A stretch of 39,494 nucleotides of DNA from the NCBI GenBank assembly GCA_025355385.1, contig JANXZS010000145.1, positions 1 to 39,494 of the forward strand, written 5' to 3'. The notes beneath the pieces were generated by a model, which ran no database searches, was not told where the DNA came from, and saw only the letters and a list, made by a program, of their open reading frames with translations. This stretch comes from Acidobacteriaceae bacterium. Its GTDB lineage: Bacteria; Acidobacteriota; Terriglobia; Terriglobales; Acidobacteriaceae. The translations under genes were made by a program, and so were the position numbers. Below, piece by piece: positions 1-8,453 of this stretch; the first letter of the stretch is position 1, and each line of letters starts with the position of its first letter.

Positions 1-2
1 AC

Positions 3-312
3 TTACTAATTCCCCTTGTAGGAGTCATGGGTCGCGAGTTAGTCGGTGGCAGTTATATTCAGGCGGACGACCGGGCCCCCGCGGACAGGTCTTCGTCCGT
101 GGGTTGGTGAAACACCAGTGGATGTGCAAACACGCGACGGCCGTCAGGCAAATCACCACGCCTACTTGTGGCAATACGGAACGCCGGGAGGCGCGGCAAT
201 CTTCGAGTTTCGCATGGGCCGCGGACGCGATGGGTCACTGCGTTTTCTGGGCGACTTCGAAGGCATTCTACAGACCGAGTCCCCGGCGAAATTGCTCAAA
301 GTGCTCGATTGA
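3..312 (+). pseudogene. IS66-family transposase remnant (DDE core fragment)
   Basis: Two reading frames together give the core of an IS66-type transposase. The first frame, open to the window edge, reads up to GSYIQAD at about 51-68. The second begins with ETPVDVQTRDG at 109 and continues through AYLWQYGTPGG, FRMGRGRDG and FEGILQTE at about 279. In intact IS66 proteins QAD and ETPV are contiguous and contain a catalytic Asp. Here 40 bases (69-108) separate them, shifting the frame and adding a TGA. After FEGILQTE the match is lost and a stop follows at 310-312. The N-terminal half lies outside the window or is gone, and the C-terminal half is missing. This is read as a decayed insertion sequence. 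Family membership is recognised from memory of the conserved motifs. Confidence 0.8.
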
Positions 313-795
313 TTCCGCGAGAAATCGCTGGCCTAATTTTCTGAGTTCTTGTCATTACAAAGGGGTGACAAGAGTATCGTTAGGCGCAAAATAAACCCCC
401 GGAAAGTATCCTCTTCCGGGGGTTATAGCGTGATGCAAGAAACGAACAGCCTCACAATAGTCGATGCCGGAGGTCGGTAGCTTCTGGCTACTGCAAGTCA
501 CTGCGGATCAACGAAGAGAGTTTTGGCTTCCCCTTTCCAAAACCATCCTCTGTCAGTCGCGCACGAAACTCTTATTCGGCTTCGTGAGCGACTTGACAAC
601 TAGAGTCTCGCCTACTTCATAAATTCCACCAGTGACCGCTGTCACAGCCCTGCGTGAGCAATGAAACGCCTACCGACCTCTCCCATTATCAAGAAATATT
701 CAGTTCATCTCCTCACGCGGCAGTTTCATCTTGACAAGCTCGCAGCCAACGTGGCAAGCCATGATCCTGCATCGCGAGTTGCAAAATACTGCGCG
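313..795. other. Non-coding stretch between IS66 remnant and purC promoter
   Basis: No convincing gene is visible here. Besides the 394-424 hairpin there are shorter inverted repeats: CTTGTCA/TGACAAG at 348-354 and 366-372, GTTTTGG/CCAAAAC at 520-526 and 537-543, and GTGAC/GTCAC at 632-645. A TTGACA at 593-598 lacks a good -10 partner. A long open frame running from here into purC is a shadow, because purC occupies the other frame. Confidence 0.5.
394..424. terminator. GC-rich perfect hairpin, possible terminator
   Basis: An 11-bp perfect inverted repeat (AACCCCCGGAA at 394-404, TTCCGGGGGTT at 414-424) encloses a 9-base loop. There is no long T run on either side, so rho-independent termination is only a possibility. 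It sits just beyond the IS66 remnant and could also be an element-derived structure. Confidence 0.35.
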
Positions 796-824
796 TTGAC
801 AAAGAGCGCCTGTGACCAGACAAT
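796..824 (+). promoter_or_regulatory. Sigma70-like promoter for purC
   Basis: A perfect -35 TTGACA (796-801) is followed by a 17-base spacer and a -10 GACAAT (819-824, four of six consensus positions). Transcription would start near 831, leaving a leader of about 30 bases with the ribosome site GGAAGG (846-851) before the TTG start of purC. No purine riboswitch core is recognisable. Confidence 0.5.
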
Positions 825-860
825 CGGGGATCAGTTGCATCTCACGGAAGGCCTCACCCG

Positions 861-1754
861 TTGCCAACGCTACTTCAAACTGCATTCTCCGATCTGCCGC
901 TTTTCGCGCGCGGAAAAGTCCGCGACATTTACTCCATCGGCGAATGCCTGCTGTTTGTTGCCACCGACCGCATCTCGGCTTTTGATCATGTGCTGGGGTC
1001 GGGGATTCCCGGCAAGGGAAAGGTCCTCACCCAGATCTCCCTTTATTGGTTCGACCTCCTCAGCAGCATTGTTCCCAACCATCTCATCACTGCCAATATC
1101 GATCAATATCCCGCCGAGCTTCAGCGATATGCGGACGCGTTGCAGGGCAGGTCGATGCTTGTCTCTCGCGCGCAGATGTTCCCTGTCGAATGCGTGGTGC
1201 GCGGTTACCTCTCAGGATCCGCGTGGAAAGATTACCAGCAGACCAGTCACGTTTGCGGTATTCGATTGCCCTCCGGACTGCGCGAATCCGAGCGCCTGCC
1301 AGAGCCGATTTTTACCCCCGCCAGCAAGAGTCCCGGCGGCGAACACGACGAGAACATCTCCTTCGATCAGATGGTCGGACACATCGGAGCGCAGGCCGCC
1401 GAAACTCTGAGAACTCTCAGCCTCGCAATCTACCGCAAGGCATCCGAGCACGCTGAAAAGAGCGACCTGATACTTGCCGACACAAAGTTTGAATTCGGAC
1501 AGACTGCCAAGGGCATTATCCTTGCCGACGAGGTGCTCACGCCCGACTCTTCGCGGTTCTGGCCGCGCGAAGGCTATAACCCGGGGGGCGCGCAGCCCTC
1601 GTTCGACAAGCAGTTCGTCAGGGATTATTTGGAAAGCATTCACTGGAACAAAAAGGCTCCCGCACCAGGGCTGCCGGAAGACGTCATCCGGCGCACACAG
1701 GAAAAGTATCTCGAAGCGTTTCGCCTTCTTACCGGCAAAACGCTGGCATTGTAG
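861..1754 (+). CDS. purC: Phosphoribosylaminoimidazole-succinocarboxamide synthase (SAICAR synthetase)
   Basis: PurC joins CAIR and aspartate using ATP to make SAICAR in purine synthesis, in the cytosol. The 297-residue protein has the family's N-terminal GKVRDIY, then ATDRISAFD (about 34-42), VVRGYLSGSAWKDY (about 112-125), and the C-terminal block LADTKFEFG with DEVLTPDSSRFWP. Its length matches the longer, yeast Ade1-like branch that many non-enteric bacteria carry. The start is TTG at 861. It has GGAAGG nine bases upstream, and family conservation begins about 15 residues in, so no earlier start is needed. The next gene, cvpA-like, begins ten bases after the stop, so the two are probably co-transcribed from the promoter at 796-824. 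Confidence 0.96.
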   Translation: MPTLLQTAFSDLPLFARGKVRDIYSIGECLLFVATDRISAFDHVLGSGIPGKGKVLTQISLYWFDLLSSIVPNHLITANIDQYPAELQRYADALQGRSMLVSRAQMFPVECVVRGYLSGSAWKDYQQTSHVCGIRLPSGLRESERLPEPIFTPASKSPGGEHDENISFDQMVGHIGAQAAETLRTLSLAIYRKASEHAEKSDLILADTKFEFGQTAKGIILADEVLTPDSSRFWPREGYNPGGAQPSFDKQFVRDYLESIHWNKKAPAPGLPEDVIRRTQEKYLEAFRLLTGKTLAL

Positions 1755-1764
1755 CGAGATCAGG

Positions 1765-2301
1765 ATGACAGCAGCAGACTGGGTTATAGTCGCAGTTCTG
1801 GCGATATCGGTCTTCACGGCATTCCGCACGGGTTTTTTCGTGGCATCGTTCTCGCTCGCGGGAGTGCTGCTGGGTTTGATTCTGGCCAGTTGGAACTATC
1901 AGCGCCTGATGCCGACCGTGGGAGGCCTGGTACATTCAAAAGCAACCGGCGAAGCAATAAGCTTTGTCCTGATCGCGCTGAGCATCATGGTTATTTGCGG
2001 CATCGTTGGGAGGCTTCTGAGATCGCTCTTGCACGTGATTGGATTGGGATGGGCGGACAGGCTGATGGGTGCTGCGTTCGGATTTGTGCGGGGGGGAATT
2101 TTGATCACGTTGGGAGTGATGGCCTTGGCGGCCTTCCTTCCAAGTCTCGGCTGGCTGGATGATTCGCGACTGGCTCACTACTTTTTGAATGCCGCTCATC
2201 AAACGGCTGCAGTAACACCAACGGTATTTGCTGAACGTATTCGTGCTGGAGTGAAATCGATTCAGGATGCGCAACCAGACTGGTTACGGCCGCACGCTTG
2301 A
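1765..2301 (+). CDS. cvpA: CvpA family membrane protein
   Basis: A 178-residue inner-membrane protein with about four hydrophobic segments: near the N-terminus (WVIVAVLAISVFTAF), at about residues 25-45, at 70-90 (FVLIALSIMVICGIVG), and at 110-130. A conserved glycine-rich stretch (GLGWADRLMGAAFGFVRGG) lies before the last one. This layout is that of the CvpA/colicin V production family, linked in Enterobacteria to purF and envelope homeostasis. Here it follows purC by ten bases, again a purine-gene neighbourhood. The start is ATG at 1765. The same frame is open far upstream inside purC, but that extension has no CvpA character. The molecular function of the family is not settled. Confidence 0.88.
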   Translation: MTAADWVIVAVLAISVFTAFRTGFFVASFSLAGVLLGLILASWNYQRLMPTVGGLVHSKATGEAISFVLIALSIMVICGIVGRLLRSLLHVIGLGWADRLMGAAFGFVRGGILITLGVMALAAFLPSLGWLDDSRLAHYFLNAAHQTAAVTPTVFAERIRAGVKSIQDAQPDWLRPHA

Positions 2302-2393
2302 ATCGCCTGTGCTGACGCTGCTGTTTTTTTTGGGATAGTTCGGCTCGCAATACAAACATCTCCAGTAAATTTGCAGGAGGGAAAGAGGTTTCG

Positions 2394-2675
2394 GTGAAAC
2401 GCGAACTGGAGAGTCTTGTGACCCAGATGCACGCAGGCGGCATCACGTATTCTGAGGCCGTCAGGGAATTCAAAAAGCGCTATCTGCTGGAAGTGCTGGC
2501 AAGTCACAGGGGAAACCAGTGCAAGGCTGCCAAGGAACTTGGCATGCACCGAAACACTCTCAGTCGCACGATTGCGGAGCTCGATATTGATCCCCTGCAA
2601 ATTCGTGCCGGGCTCAAGCGTCCGCCACGCAGCGTGCGTCCTGTATCTGAGAGAACACATCTGCGACAGTTCTGA
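2394..2675 (+). CDS. Fis-type helix-turn-helix protein
   Basis: A 93-residue protein whose residues 25-65 form a Fis-type DNA-binding domain: FKKRYLLEVLASHRGN, then KAAKELGMHRNTLSRTI, the typical helix-turn-helix at the C-terminus of NtrC and Fis. The N-terminus resembles a short dimerisation helix and the C-terminal 25 residues are basic and probably disordered. It starts at GTG 2394, preceded by AGGAGG and GAAAGAGG (2375-2388). There is no AAA+ or receiver domain, so it is a stand-alone small nucleoid or regulatory protein rather than a broken NtrC. Its targets cannot be inferred. Confidence 0.82.
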   Translation: MKRELESLVTQMHAGGITYSEAVREFKKRYLLEVLASHRGNQCKAAKELGMHRNTLSRTIAELDIDPLQIRAGLKRPPRSVRPVSERTHLRQF

Positions 2676-2687
2676 GATACTGATCGC

Positions 2688-3491
2688 ATGACCATGGAGA
2701 GTGATTCGCAGATGAGCCAGGCAGTCGCAGGCGCCCAGGGACAGGAGCAGGAGAGTCCCAAGTCGCCGGAACGGGTCTTTATACGCGAGGGTTTCGCCTG
2801 GGACCGGCAAAAAGCCTACCTCTTCGACATCGATGGCACTCTCCTGCGTAGCCGGGATCGCGTCCACTTCGACTGCTTCGCGCACAGCGTGAAGCATGTG
2901 ATGGGACACGAACTTAATTTCGAGGGCGTCAGCGTGCACGGCAGCACCGACACCGCCATTCTTCGCGACGCCTTTCGCGCCTCCAACATAGACGATGCGG
3001 AATGGAAGCCGCAGCTTGAGCCCATCCTGGCGCTCATGCGCCAGACCGTAACCGAACAGCGCGACTCGCTGCAGCCCTTCCTCATGCCCGGCGTTGAGGC
3101 TGTCCTGCGCCATCTCAAGGACGCTGGTGCGTTACTTGGCCTGGCCACCGGCAATCTTGAGGTCATCGGCTGGTTGAAGATTGAGGCAGTTGGATTGAAG
3201 CAGTGGTTCCGCTTCGGCGGCTTCAGCGATCAATTCGATATTCGCGCCGAGATGATCGCCCATGCGGCCAAGCTCGCCAGGCGCATTGCAGGTCACGATG
3301 CCACGGTCTGCGTCGTGGGTGACACCCCTGCGGACATCTCCGCCGCCAAAGCTAATTCCCTGCCGACGATTGCGGTTGCCACCGGGCACTCTTCCTTTGA
3401 CGAACTGACGGAGCACTCACCAGAGGTTTGCACTACTACTCTCGCAGAGCTGTTGCGCGTGACCCCCTCTCCGGCGAAGTCAGAGACATGA
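2688..3491 (+). CDS. HAD-superfamily phosphatase
   Basis: A 267-residue haloacid-dehalogenase-type hydrolase. Motif I is LFDIDGTLL, with the nucleophile Asp47 and acid/base Asp49. An alpha-helical cap follows (about 60-130), then motif II in LATGN, a Lys further on, and motif IV in GDTPADISAAKAN (about 220). The layout resembles phosphoglycolate phosphatase or beta-phosphoglucomutase relatives. The substrate cannot be read from sequence. The first 35 residues are a Gln/Ser/Glu-rich extension and the true start may be the ATG at 2694 or 2712 instead of 2688. Its stop overlaps the ATG of the next gene (ATGA at 3488-3491), which suggests translational coupling to the secretin. Confidence 0.88.
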   Translation: MTMESDSQMSQAVAGAQGQEQESPKSPERVFIREGFAWDRQKAYLFDIDGTLLRSRDRVHFDCFAHSVKHVMGHELNFEGVSVHGSTDTAILRDAFRASNIDDAEWKPQLEPILALMRQTVTEQRDSLQPFLMPGVEAVLRHLKDAGALLGLATGNLEVIGWLKIEAVGLKQWFRFGGFSDQFDIRAEMIAHAAKLARRIAGHDATVCVVGDTPADISAAKANSLPTIAVATGHSSFDELTEHSPEVCTTTLAELLRVTPSPAKSET

Positions 3492-5440
3492 TGTCCTGCT
3501 TTCATATTGTTCAGGCTCCCGCCAGACTTCTTCTCTCTGTCGTATTGCAAGCCGCGATTGTCGTATGCCCACTCGCTGCGCAACAGGCACCGCCGGTACC
3601 CGCCTCCAGTGATCCAAGTGCTGCACAGGGTGCCGTGGCTATAGCGCCACAGCATGCTTCCCCTGGCAAGGCGTTCCCCGCCGCATCCAACCGCGACAAA
3701 AACAGGGCCGCGAAGCTTTATCTTCAGGGCGCCAAAGCTATGGAGGACGCCAACCCTCGCGAGGCGGAAAAAGACTTTACCCGCGCAGCCGGGATTGACC
3801 CCTCTAACCACGACTATCAAAACGCCGCCGAGATCGCCCGCCAGCATCTTCTTACTCAGCTTGTGCAGGAAGCAGCCAAGGCAAGACTGCTGGGCAACGA
3901 GGAGATTACCCGCGCTAAGCTCGAAGAGGCCCTGAAGATCGATCCAAAAAATCTTGTAGTCACGCAACATATCTCCGAGTTGGCTGACTTCGCTTCCACT
4001 GAACGACAGCTGTCGCCCTATGCCTCCGCCGAGTACGCCTCCATCAGGCTCGCACCCAAGGTCATCCAACACGATTTTCATCTGCGCAACACCGCCAGCG
4101 AAATGCTGCGCCAGGTCTTCGCCACCTACGGCATCACGGCATTCATGGACGAATCCGTCAGGCCGCAATCCATCCGCATGGATGCGGATGGGGTGGGCTT
4201 CGACAAGGCAGCGGAGATCGCCAGCCTCCTAACCCGGACCTTCTTCGTGCCGCTCGACCCAGGTCGCGTTCTGGTCGCCATGGACAATCGCGAAAACCGC
4301 CAGAAATTTCAACGCGAGTTTGAAGAAACGGTCTACCTGCCAGGCATGACCGCGGCGGAGATGAGTGATTTTGGCAATGTCGTGCGCAATATCTTTGACG
4401 CCCAGCAGTCGGTCGTAAGGCCCCAGGCGGGAACCCTGACAATGCGGGCCCCTGAGGCCACTTTACAGGCCGTAAATGCCACTCTGGCGGACTTGGTCGA
4501 GGGCCGGGGGCAGGTGCTCCTCGAAGTGCGGATGTATGAGATTGGCAGCACTCGCTCCCGCAATATCGGCGTACAGCTTCCGCAGCAGTTCACTCTGTTC
4601 AACGTTCCCACCGAGGTAAACAAAATAGTAGATGCCAACCAGGCCCTGGTCGATCAGATCATCTCCAGCGGATTGGCAAAAGCCGGCGACTTCGCTGCCA
4701 TCGCGGCCATCCTCATCGCCTCCGGCGCAGTGAGCGGAGGAATTCTTAGCCAGCCGTTTGCCGTCTTCGGTGGCGGACTGACCCAGGAAGGCATCACATT
4801 GGGGAGCGTCGCCGTCAATTTCAGCCTGAATACCGCCGATTCACGCGCGCTCGACCACATTCAACTTCGCGCCAATGACACAGAGGCAGCCACGCTGCGC
4901 AGTGGCACACGCTATCCCATCGTTACCTCGGTCTATTCCACCTCCGCCATCGGCGGCAGTATCCCCGGACTGAACAGTCCCGGCCTCTCCAGCACCCTGC
5001 AGAACCTCGGCATCAACCTTGCCAATGCGTCTTCCGCGCAAGTCACTCCGCAGGTGCAATATGAGGATCTCGGCCTCACGCTAAAAGCAACGCCGCGGAT
5101 TCAGCGGTCTCGCGACATTAGCCTTGGTCTGGATATGAAACTGGTGGCGTTGGGTGGTACCGTGCTGAACGGCAATCCCGTTCTGAATAACCGCCAATAC
5201 GCCGGCACTATCACAGTGCATGATGGAGACACTGCAGTGCTGGTCAGTAACTTGAACCGCCAGGAATCGAGAGCCGTCAGCGGCATCCCGGGGATGAGCG
5301 AACTCCCTGGGTTTCAATCGACGAGTGACTCCTCGAAACAATCGGATGTATCCAACCTGATGATCATGATTACACCTCACGTGGTCCGCAGCCGATCCAA
5401 CCAGTCCGCCGACCCCATGATCGTGCTTCCCCGGCACTAA
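3488..5440 (+). CDS. Secretin-domain outer-membrane protein with TPR-like N-terminus
   Basis: About 650 residues. A signal peptide (LLLSVVLQAAIVVCPLAAQ) is followed by a Pro/Ala/Ser linker, TPR-like helices (about 75-160), secretin short domains, then a C-terminal secretin beta domain. The beta domain is recognised from VQYEDLGLTLKATPRI, the GDTAVLVSNL stretch, and VSGIPGMSELPGF, followed by LMIMITPHVV. These are type II/III secretion and type IV pilus secretin features. The start is ATG at 3488, overlapping the upstream HAD stop. An upstream in-frame start at 3428 would overlap the HAD gene by 64 bases and spoil the signal peptide. No other secretion or pilus gene is nearby, so the partner machinery is unknown. 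A convergent hairpin closes the transcript. Confidence 0.87.
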   Translation: MMSCFHIVQAPARLLLSVVLQAAIVVCPLAAQQAPPVPASSDPSAAQGAVAIAPQHASPGKAFPAASNRDKNRAAKLYLQGAKAMEDANPREAEKDFTRAAGIDPSNHDYQNAAEIARQHLLTQLVQEAAKARLLGNEEITRAKLEEALKIDPKNLVVTQHISELADFASTERQLSPYASAEYASIRLAPKVIQHDFHLRNTASEMLRQVFATYGITAFMDESVRPQSIRMDADGVGFDKAAEIASLLTRTFFVPLDPGRVLVAMDNRENRQKFQREFEETVYLPGMTAAEMSDFGNVVRNIFDAQQSVVRPQAGTLTMRAPEATLQAVNATLADLVEGRGQVLLEVRMYEIGSTRSRNIGVQLPQQFTLFNVPTEVNKIVDANQALVDQIISSGLAKAGDFAAIAAILIASGAVSGGILSQPFAVFGGGLTQEGITLGSVAVNFSLNTADSRALDHIQLRANDTEAATLRSGTRYPIVTSVYSTSAIGGSIPGLNSPGLSSTLQNLGINLANASSAQVTPQVQYEDLGLTLKATPRIQRSRDISLGLDMKLVALGGTVLNGNPVLNNRQYAGTITVHDGDTAVLVSNLNRQESRAVSGIPGMSELPGFQSTSDSSKQSDVSNLMIMITPHVVRSRSNQSADPMIVLPRH

Positions 5441-5474
5441 AAGTAATTCAGCGCATTCCCGGCACAAACAAATA

Positions 5475-5500
5475 GAGCGCCCTCGCGGACGCTCAATTTT
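5475..5500. terminator. Bidirectional terminator between secretin and DsbA-like genes
   Basis: An eight-base-pair stem with one mismatch (5475-5482 with 5487-5494, loop TCGC) is followed by AATTTT. It lies in the 79-base gap between two convergent genes, so it can serve both. The T run is short. Confidence 0.55.
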
Positions 5501-5519
5501 GTATCTTTGCAAAAGAGTA

Positions 5520-6656
5520 CTACTTCTTCTGCGCTGGGACTGCAGTCGCTCCCACAGCCGCAGCAACTCCGTCTTCAGCCGACTGGAACGTGATCAGCTG
5601 TGTAAGAGCCTCGATGGGGAGCGAGGAGAGTGGAATCGACCGGCCATTGACCACCAGCGTCGGCGTCTGGTTGATGTTGATATCCTGCGCCAGCTTTATC
5701 GAGGCATCCACCCCACTCTTGGCTTCGGCAGTCGTAGAGCACGCGGCGATTTTCGCCGGATCGAGCCCCGCCTTGGACACAGCATCCTTCAGAGCCTGGT
5801 CGGAGCCAGCAGGGGTCAAGCTGGCTTGGGCTTCATAGGCGGCTGCGGAGTACTTGAAGAAGGCCGGATCGCCGCCCGCCTTTGCAACGCACACGCCATA
5901 CGCCGCTGCCTTGTATGCCTCGGAGTGAATCTGTACCAGGGGATAGTTCTCATAAACAAAGCGCGCATTAGGAAACTGTTGCAGAAGTTTCTCAATCGTC
6001 GGCTGCACGTCCTTGCAATGCGGGCATTGGAAATCGGCGAATTCAACCAACAGCAGATCCTTCGACGCCGACCCCCGGGCCGGGCCGTCCGCACGTTGCT
6101 GCATCAACTTGCGCGTGTCCGCAAAAGGCGCGGGACCGAAAGGTAACACATCGTCCGCAATCAGGTGCTTGCCATCGGGCAAAGTAAAGAACTGCAGCGA
6201 CGCTACCTGGGGCTTGGCCGCCTTCTGCGTTACCAGGACCACAACTTTGCTGACTCCCTGCACGGCAGTCTTCTGGATTGCCTGAACCTGCCAGATGCGC
6301 TGCGGATCGTAGCCCCAGGATTGGTGGAGAAATGCGTTCACCGTCTCTGCTGTGGGACTGTCGGCGGAAAAATTCCGCGGGTCGGGCTTGGGGAAAGGAT
6401 TAACTGCCTCGCCTGATGGCGCCACTTCCAAGGTAGAGATTGGCGAGGAGACGCTCCTCTTGGGTGCCGAGGTTGGCGGGGTCGAGGTTTGTGGTGTTGC
6501 TGCCTGGGGTGTCGGCGCTTGGGGTGTTGCTGCCTGGGGCGCCACGGCTTGCGGTTTTGCGTTTCCAGCTGCCTGCGCCAGCGCGAACGGCGCAGCGATC
6601 GGCGTCAGAACTGCAAAGGCAAGAGCCGCGGTACGGAGGGATGAACGGAGTTGCAT
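5520..6656 (-). CDS. DsbA-like thioredoxin-fold protein with Ala/Pro/Gln linker
   Basis: 378 residues, exported. A signal peptide ends near ALAQ (residue 28). Next is a low-complexity linker (about 33-65) built on PQAATPQ-like units. A middle domain (about 75-185) of the kind found ahead of DsbA in soil bacteria is followed by a DsbA/thioredoxin-4 domain from about 198. The redox motif is CPHC (Cys211, Cys214) in FADFQCPHCKD, and a cis-proline loop (NQTPTLVVNG) is present. It probably oxidises or isomerises disulfides in the periplasm. The start at 6656 is chosen because GAAAGGAA lies just upstream; an in-frame start at 6719 would overlap nadE and precede the signal peptide. It follows nadE by 40 bases on the same strand. 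Confidence 0.88.
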   Translation of the reverse strand: MQLRSSLRTAALAFAVLTPIAAPFALAQAAGNAKPQAVAPQAATPQAPTPQAATPQTSTPPTSAPKRSVSSPISTLEVAPSGEAVNPFPKPDPRNFSADSPTAETVNAFLHQSWGYDPQRIWQVQAIQKTAVQGVSKVVVLVTQKAAKPQVASLQFFTLPDGKHLIADDVLPFGPAPFADTRKLMQQRADGPARGSASKDLLLVEFADFQCPHCKDVQPTIEKLLQQFPNARFVYENYPLVQIHSEAYKAAAYGVCVAKAGGDPAFFKYSAAAYEAQASLTPAGSDQALKDAVSKAGLDPAKIAACSTTAEAKSGVDASIKLAQDININQTPTLVVNGRSIPLSSLPIEALTQLITFQSAEDGVAAAVGATAVPAQKK

Positions 6657-6696
6657 CGAATTCCTTTCTTCGTGGGCAATGTTGCGTCTGTGATGC

Positions 6697-8364
6697 TTAC
6701 ACCTGAACCTTGACGGCAATGGGAAAACGGCGGCCCATTCCGAACGACTTCTGCGTCACCTTTAAAACCGGCGCAGCCTGCTGGCGTTTATATTCGCTTC
6801 GCTCCACAAGCTTAACAACCCACCGCACCAGATCCAGACTGAAGTGATGTGCAGAGGCAATCTCTTCCGGCGTTTCGTAGCGCTCCACGTACCCCTCCAG
6901 TATGGGATCGAGCACATTGTAGGGAGGAAGTGAGTCGGTATCCTTCTGGTCAGGTCGCAGTTCAGCCGAGGGCTGCTTCTCAATGATCGTGCGCGGAATG
7001 CGCTCCCCATTGCGATTGACATAGCGGCACAACTCATAAACGTGCGTCTTCATAACATCGCCAATCACCGCCAGCGCACCCACCATGTCGCCATAGAGGG
7101 TACAGTAGCCCACCGACATCTCCGATTTGTTTCCAGTAGTGAGCACCAGTGCGGAAAATTTGTTGGATAGCGCCATCATCAGGCTTCCACGAATACGCGA
7201 CTGGATATTCTCTTCCGTGATGTCCGGCTTATACCCGGTAAAGAGCGGCTCAAGGGCCTGATTGAAATCGACAAATAGCTGGCTGATCCCGATGACTTCG
7301 AAGCGTATTCCAAGATTCGCGGCCAGCGCACGGCTATCGTCGACCGAACCCTCCGAGGAATACGGGCTCGGCATGCCTACGCCAACGACATTTTCCGCCC
7401 CCAGCGCATCTACCGCGATTGCCGCAACCAGCGCGGAATCGATGCCGCCACTCAGCGCTACCAGTGCCTTGGAAAAGCTGCATTTGCGAATGTAGTCGCG
7501 CGTTCCCAGCACCAGGGCTGCATAAACCGCCGCCTCTTCCGCCTCGCCTGGGGCGGAGACCTCAGCTACCCTCACCGCCGTATCCACCACGATCAGGTCT
7601 TCATCAAAGGACTTCGCCTGGGCGATGAGAGTGCCATCCGCGGCGATGGCCAGGCTGGTACCGTCGAAAATAAGGCTGTCGTTGCCGCCCACCTGGTTCA
7701 CCATCAAAACCGGCCGGCTGTGACGCCGGGCAATGGCGGATAGCATCTCCAGGCGCACTTGACGCTTCCCTCTCCAGTAAGGCGACGCAGAGATATTGAG
7801 GATCACCGATCCCCCAGCTTGCATCAACTCTTCCACCGGATCGCGCTCATACAGCCTGTTCTGCCAGAAGCTCTTATCGTTCCAGGCGTCTTCGCAAATA
7901 GTAACGGCCAGCTTCTCGCCCTCGAACTGGCACAGTCGCCGGGTGTCTGCAGAAGCGAAGTAGCGCTGCTCATCAAAGACATCGTAGAAAGGCAGAAGCG
8001 TCTTCGATTGCATGAACTCAACTCGCCCACCGCGAACCATGACGGCGGAATTGAGAACGTGCTTTCCCGTTTGCGCAGGCGCGGGCGTCACCGAACCACA
8101 AACTACAGCGATTTCTTGCTTCGCTGTTGCCGCAGCGATCTCCTCTACCGCCTCTTGCGCGCGCGCTACAAACGAAGTCTTCTCCAACAGGTCCGCCGGG
8201 GGATAGCCGCAGACGCAAAGCTCGGGAAACACTACCAGTTGCGCCCCGCCATCGAGAGCGCGCTGCGTAAAGGCGAGAATCTTCGCCGTATTGCCTTCGA
8301 AATCACCAACGGTGGGGTTAATCTGGGCGAGCGCAATCTTCACATTACCAGTGTAAACAACCAT
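6697..8364 (-). CDS. nadE: Glutamine-dependent NAD(+) synthetase
   Basis: This enzyme amidates nicotinic acid adenine dinucleotide to NAD+ using glutamine and ATP. The N-terminal nitrilase-type glutaminase domain keeps the Glu-Lys-Cys triad: Glu48 in FPEL, Lys121 in SKTLLPFYDVFDE, and Cys157 in TICEDAW. The C-terminal synthetase domain has the ATP pyrophosphatase loop LSGGIDSALV and the TTGNKSEMSVGYCTLYGDM block. About 555 residues matches the two-domain bacterial form. The start is uncertain. ATG 8364 is used, but GTG 8343 gives the common N-terminus KIALAQINPTVGDF, and ATG 8400 is also in frame. No clear ribosome site distinguishes them. The DsbA-like gene lies 40 bases downstream. Confidence 0.95.
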   Translation of the reverse strand: MVVYTGNVKIALAQINPTVGDFEGNTAKILAFTQRALDGGAQLVVFPELCVCGYPPADLLEKTSFVARAQEAVEEIAAATAKQEIAVVCGSVTPAPAQTGKHVLNSAVMVRGGRVEFMQSKTLLPFYDVFDEQRYFASADTRRLCQFEGEKLAVTICEDAWNDKSFWQNRLYERDPVEELMQAGGSVILNISASPYWRGKRQVRLEMLSAIARRHSRPVLMVNQVGGNDSLIFDGTSLAIAADGTLIAQAKSFDEDLIVVDTAVRVAEVSAPGEAEEAAVYAALVLGTRDYIRKCSFSKALVALSGGIDSALVAAIAVDALGAENVVGVGMPSPYSSEGSVDDSRALAANLGIRFEVIGISQLFVDFNQALEPLFTGYKPDITEENIQSRIRGSLMMALSNKFSALVLTTGNKSEMSVGYCTLYGDMVGALAVIGDVMKTHVYELCRYVNRNGERIPRTIIEKQPSAELRPDQKDTDSLPPYNVLDPILEGYVERYETPEEIASAHHFSLDLVRWVVKLVERSEYKRQQAAPVLKVTQKSFGMGRRFPIAVKVQV

Positions 8365-8453
8365 GGGGTCGAATGCAGGCCAAGAGCGGGCTGCACTCAT
8401 CAATACAAATTCGAAGGAGAGGCGCTCAACCTAACACGTCCCACGAGAAATGC

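Noticed and set aside
313-860. Purine riboswitch upstream of purC
   Set aside because: No conserved purine-aptamer core or loop-loop motif could be recognised; a plain promoter and short leader suffice.
661-1410. 249-codon open frame overlapping purC
   Set aside because: It lies in a different frame across most of purC, has no recognisable product, and purC is certain.
1212-1829. 205-codon minus-strand frame opposite purC
   Set aside because: Shadow of purC with no recognisable domain.
3293-4168. 291-codon minus-strand frame opposite the HAD and secretin genes
   Set aside because: Its composition mirrors the plus-strand codons and it has no ribosome site or domain; both plus-strand genes are well supported.
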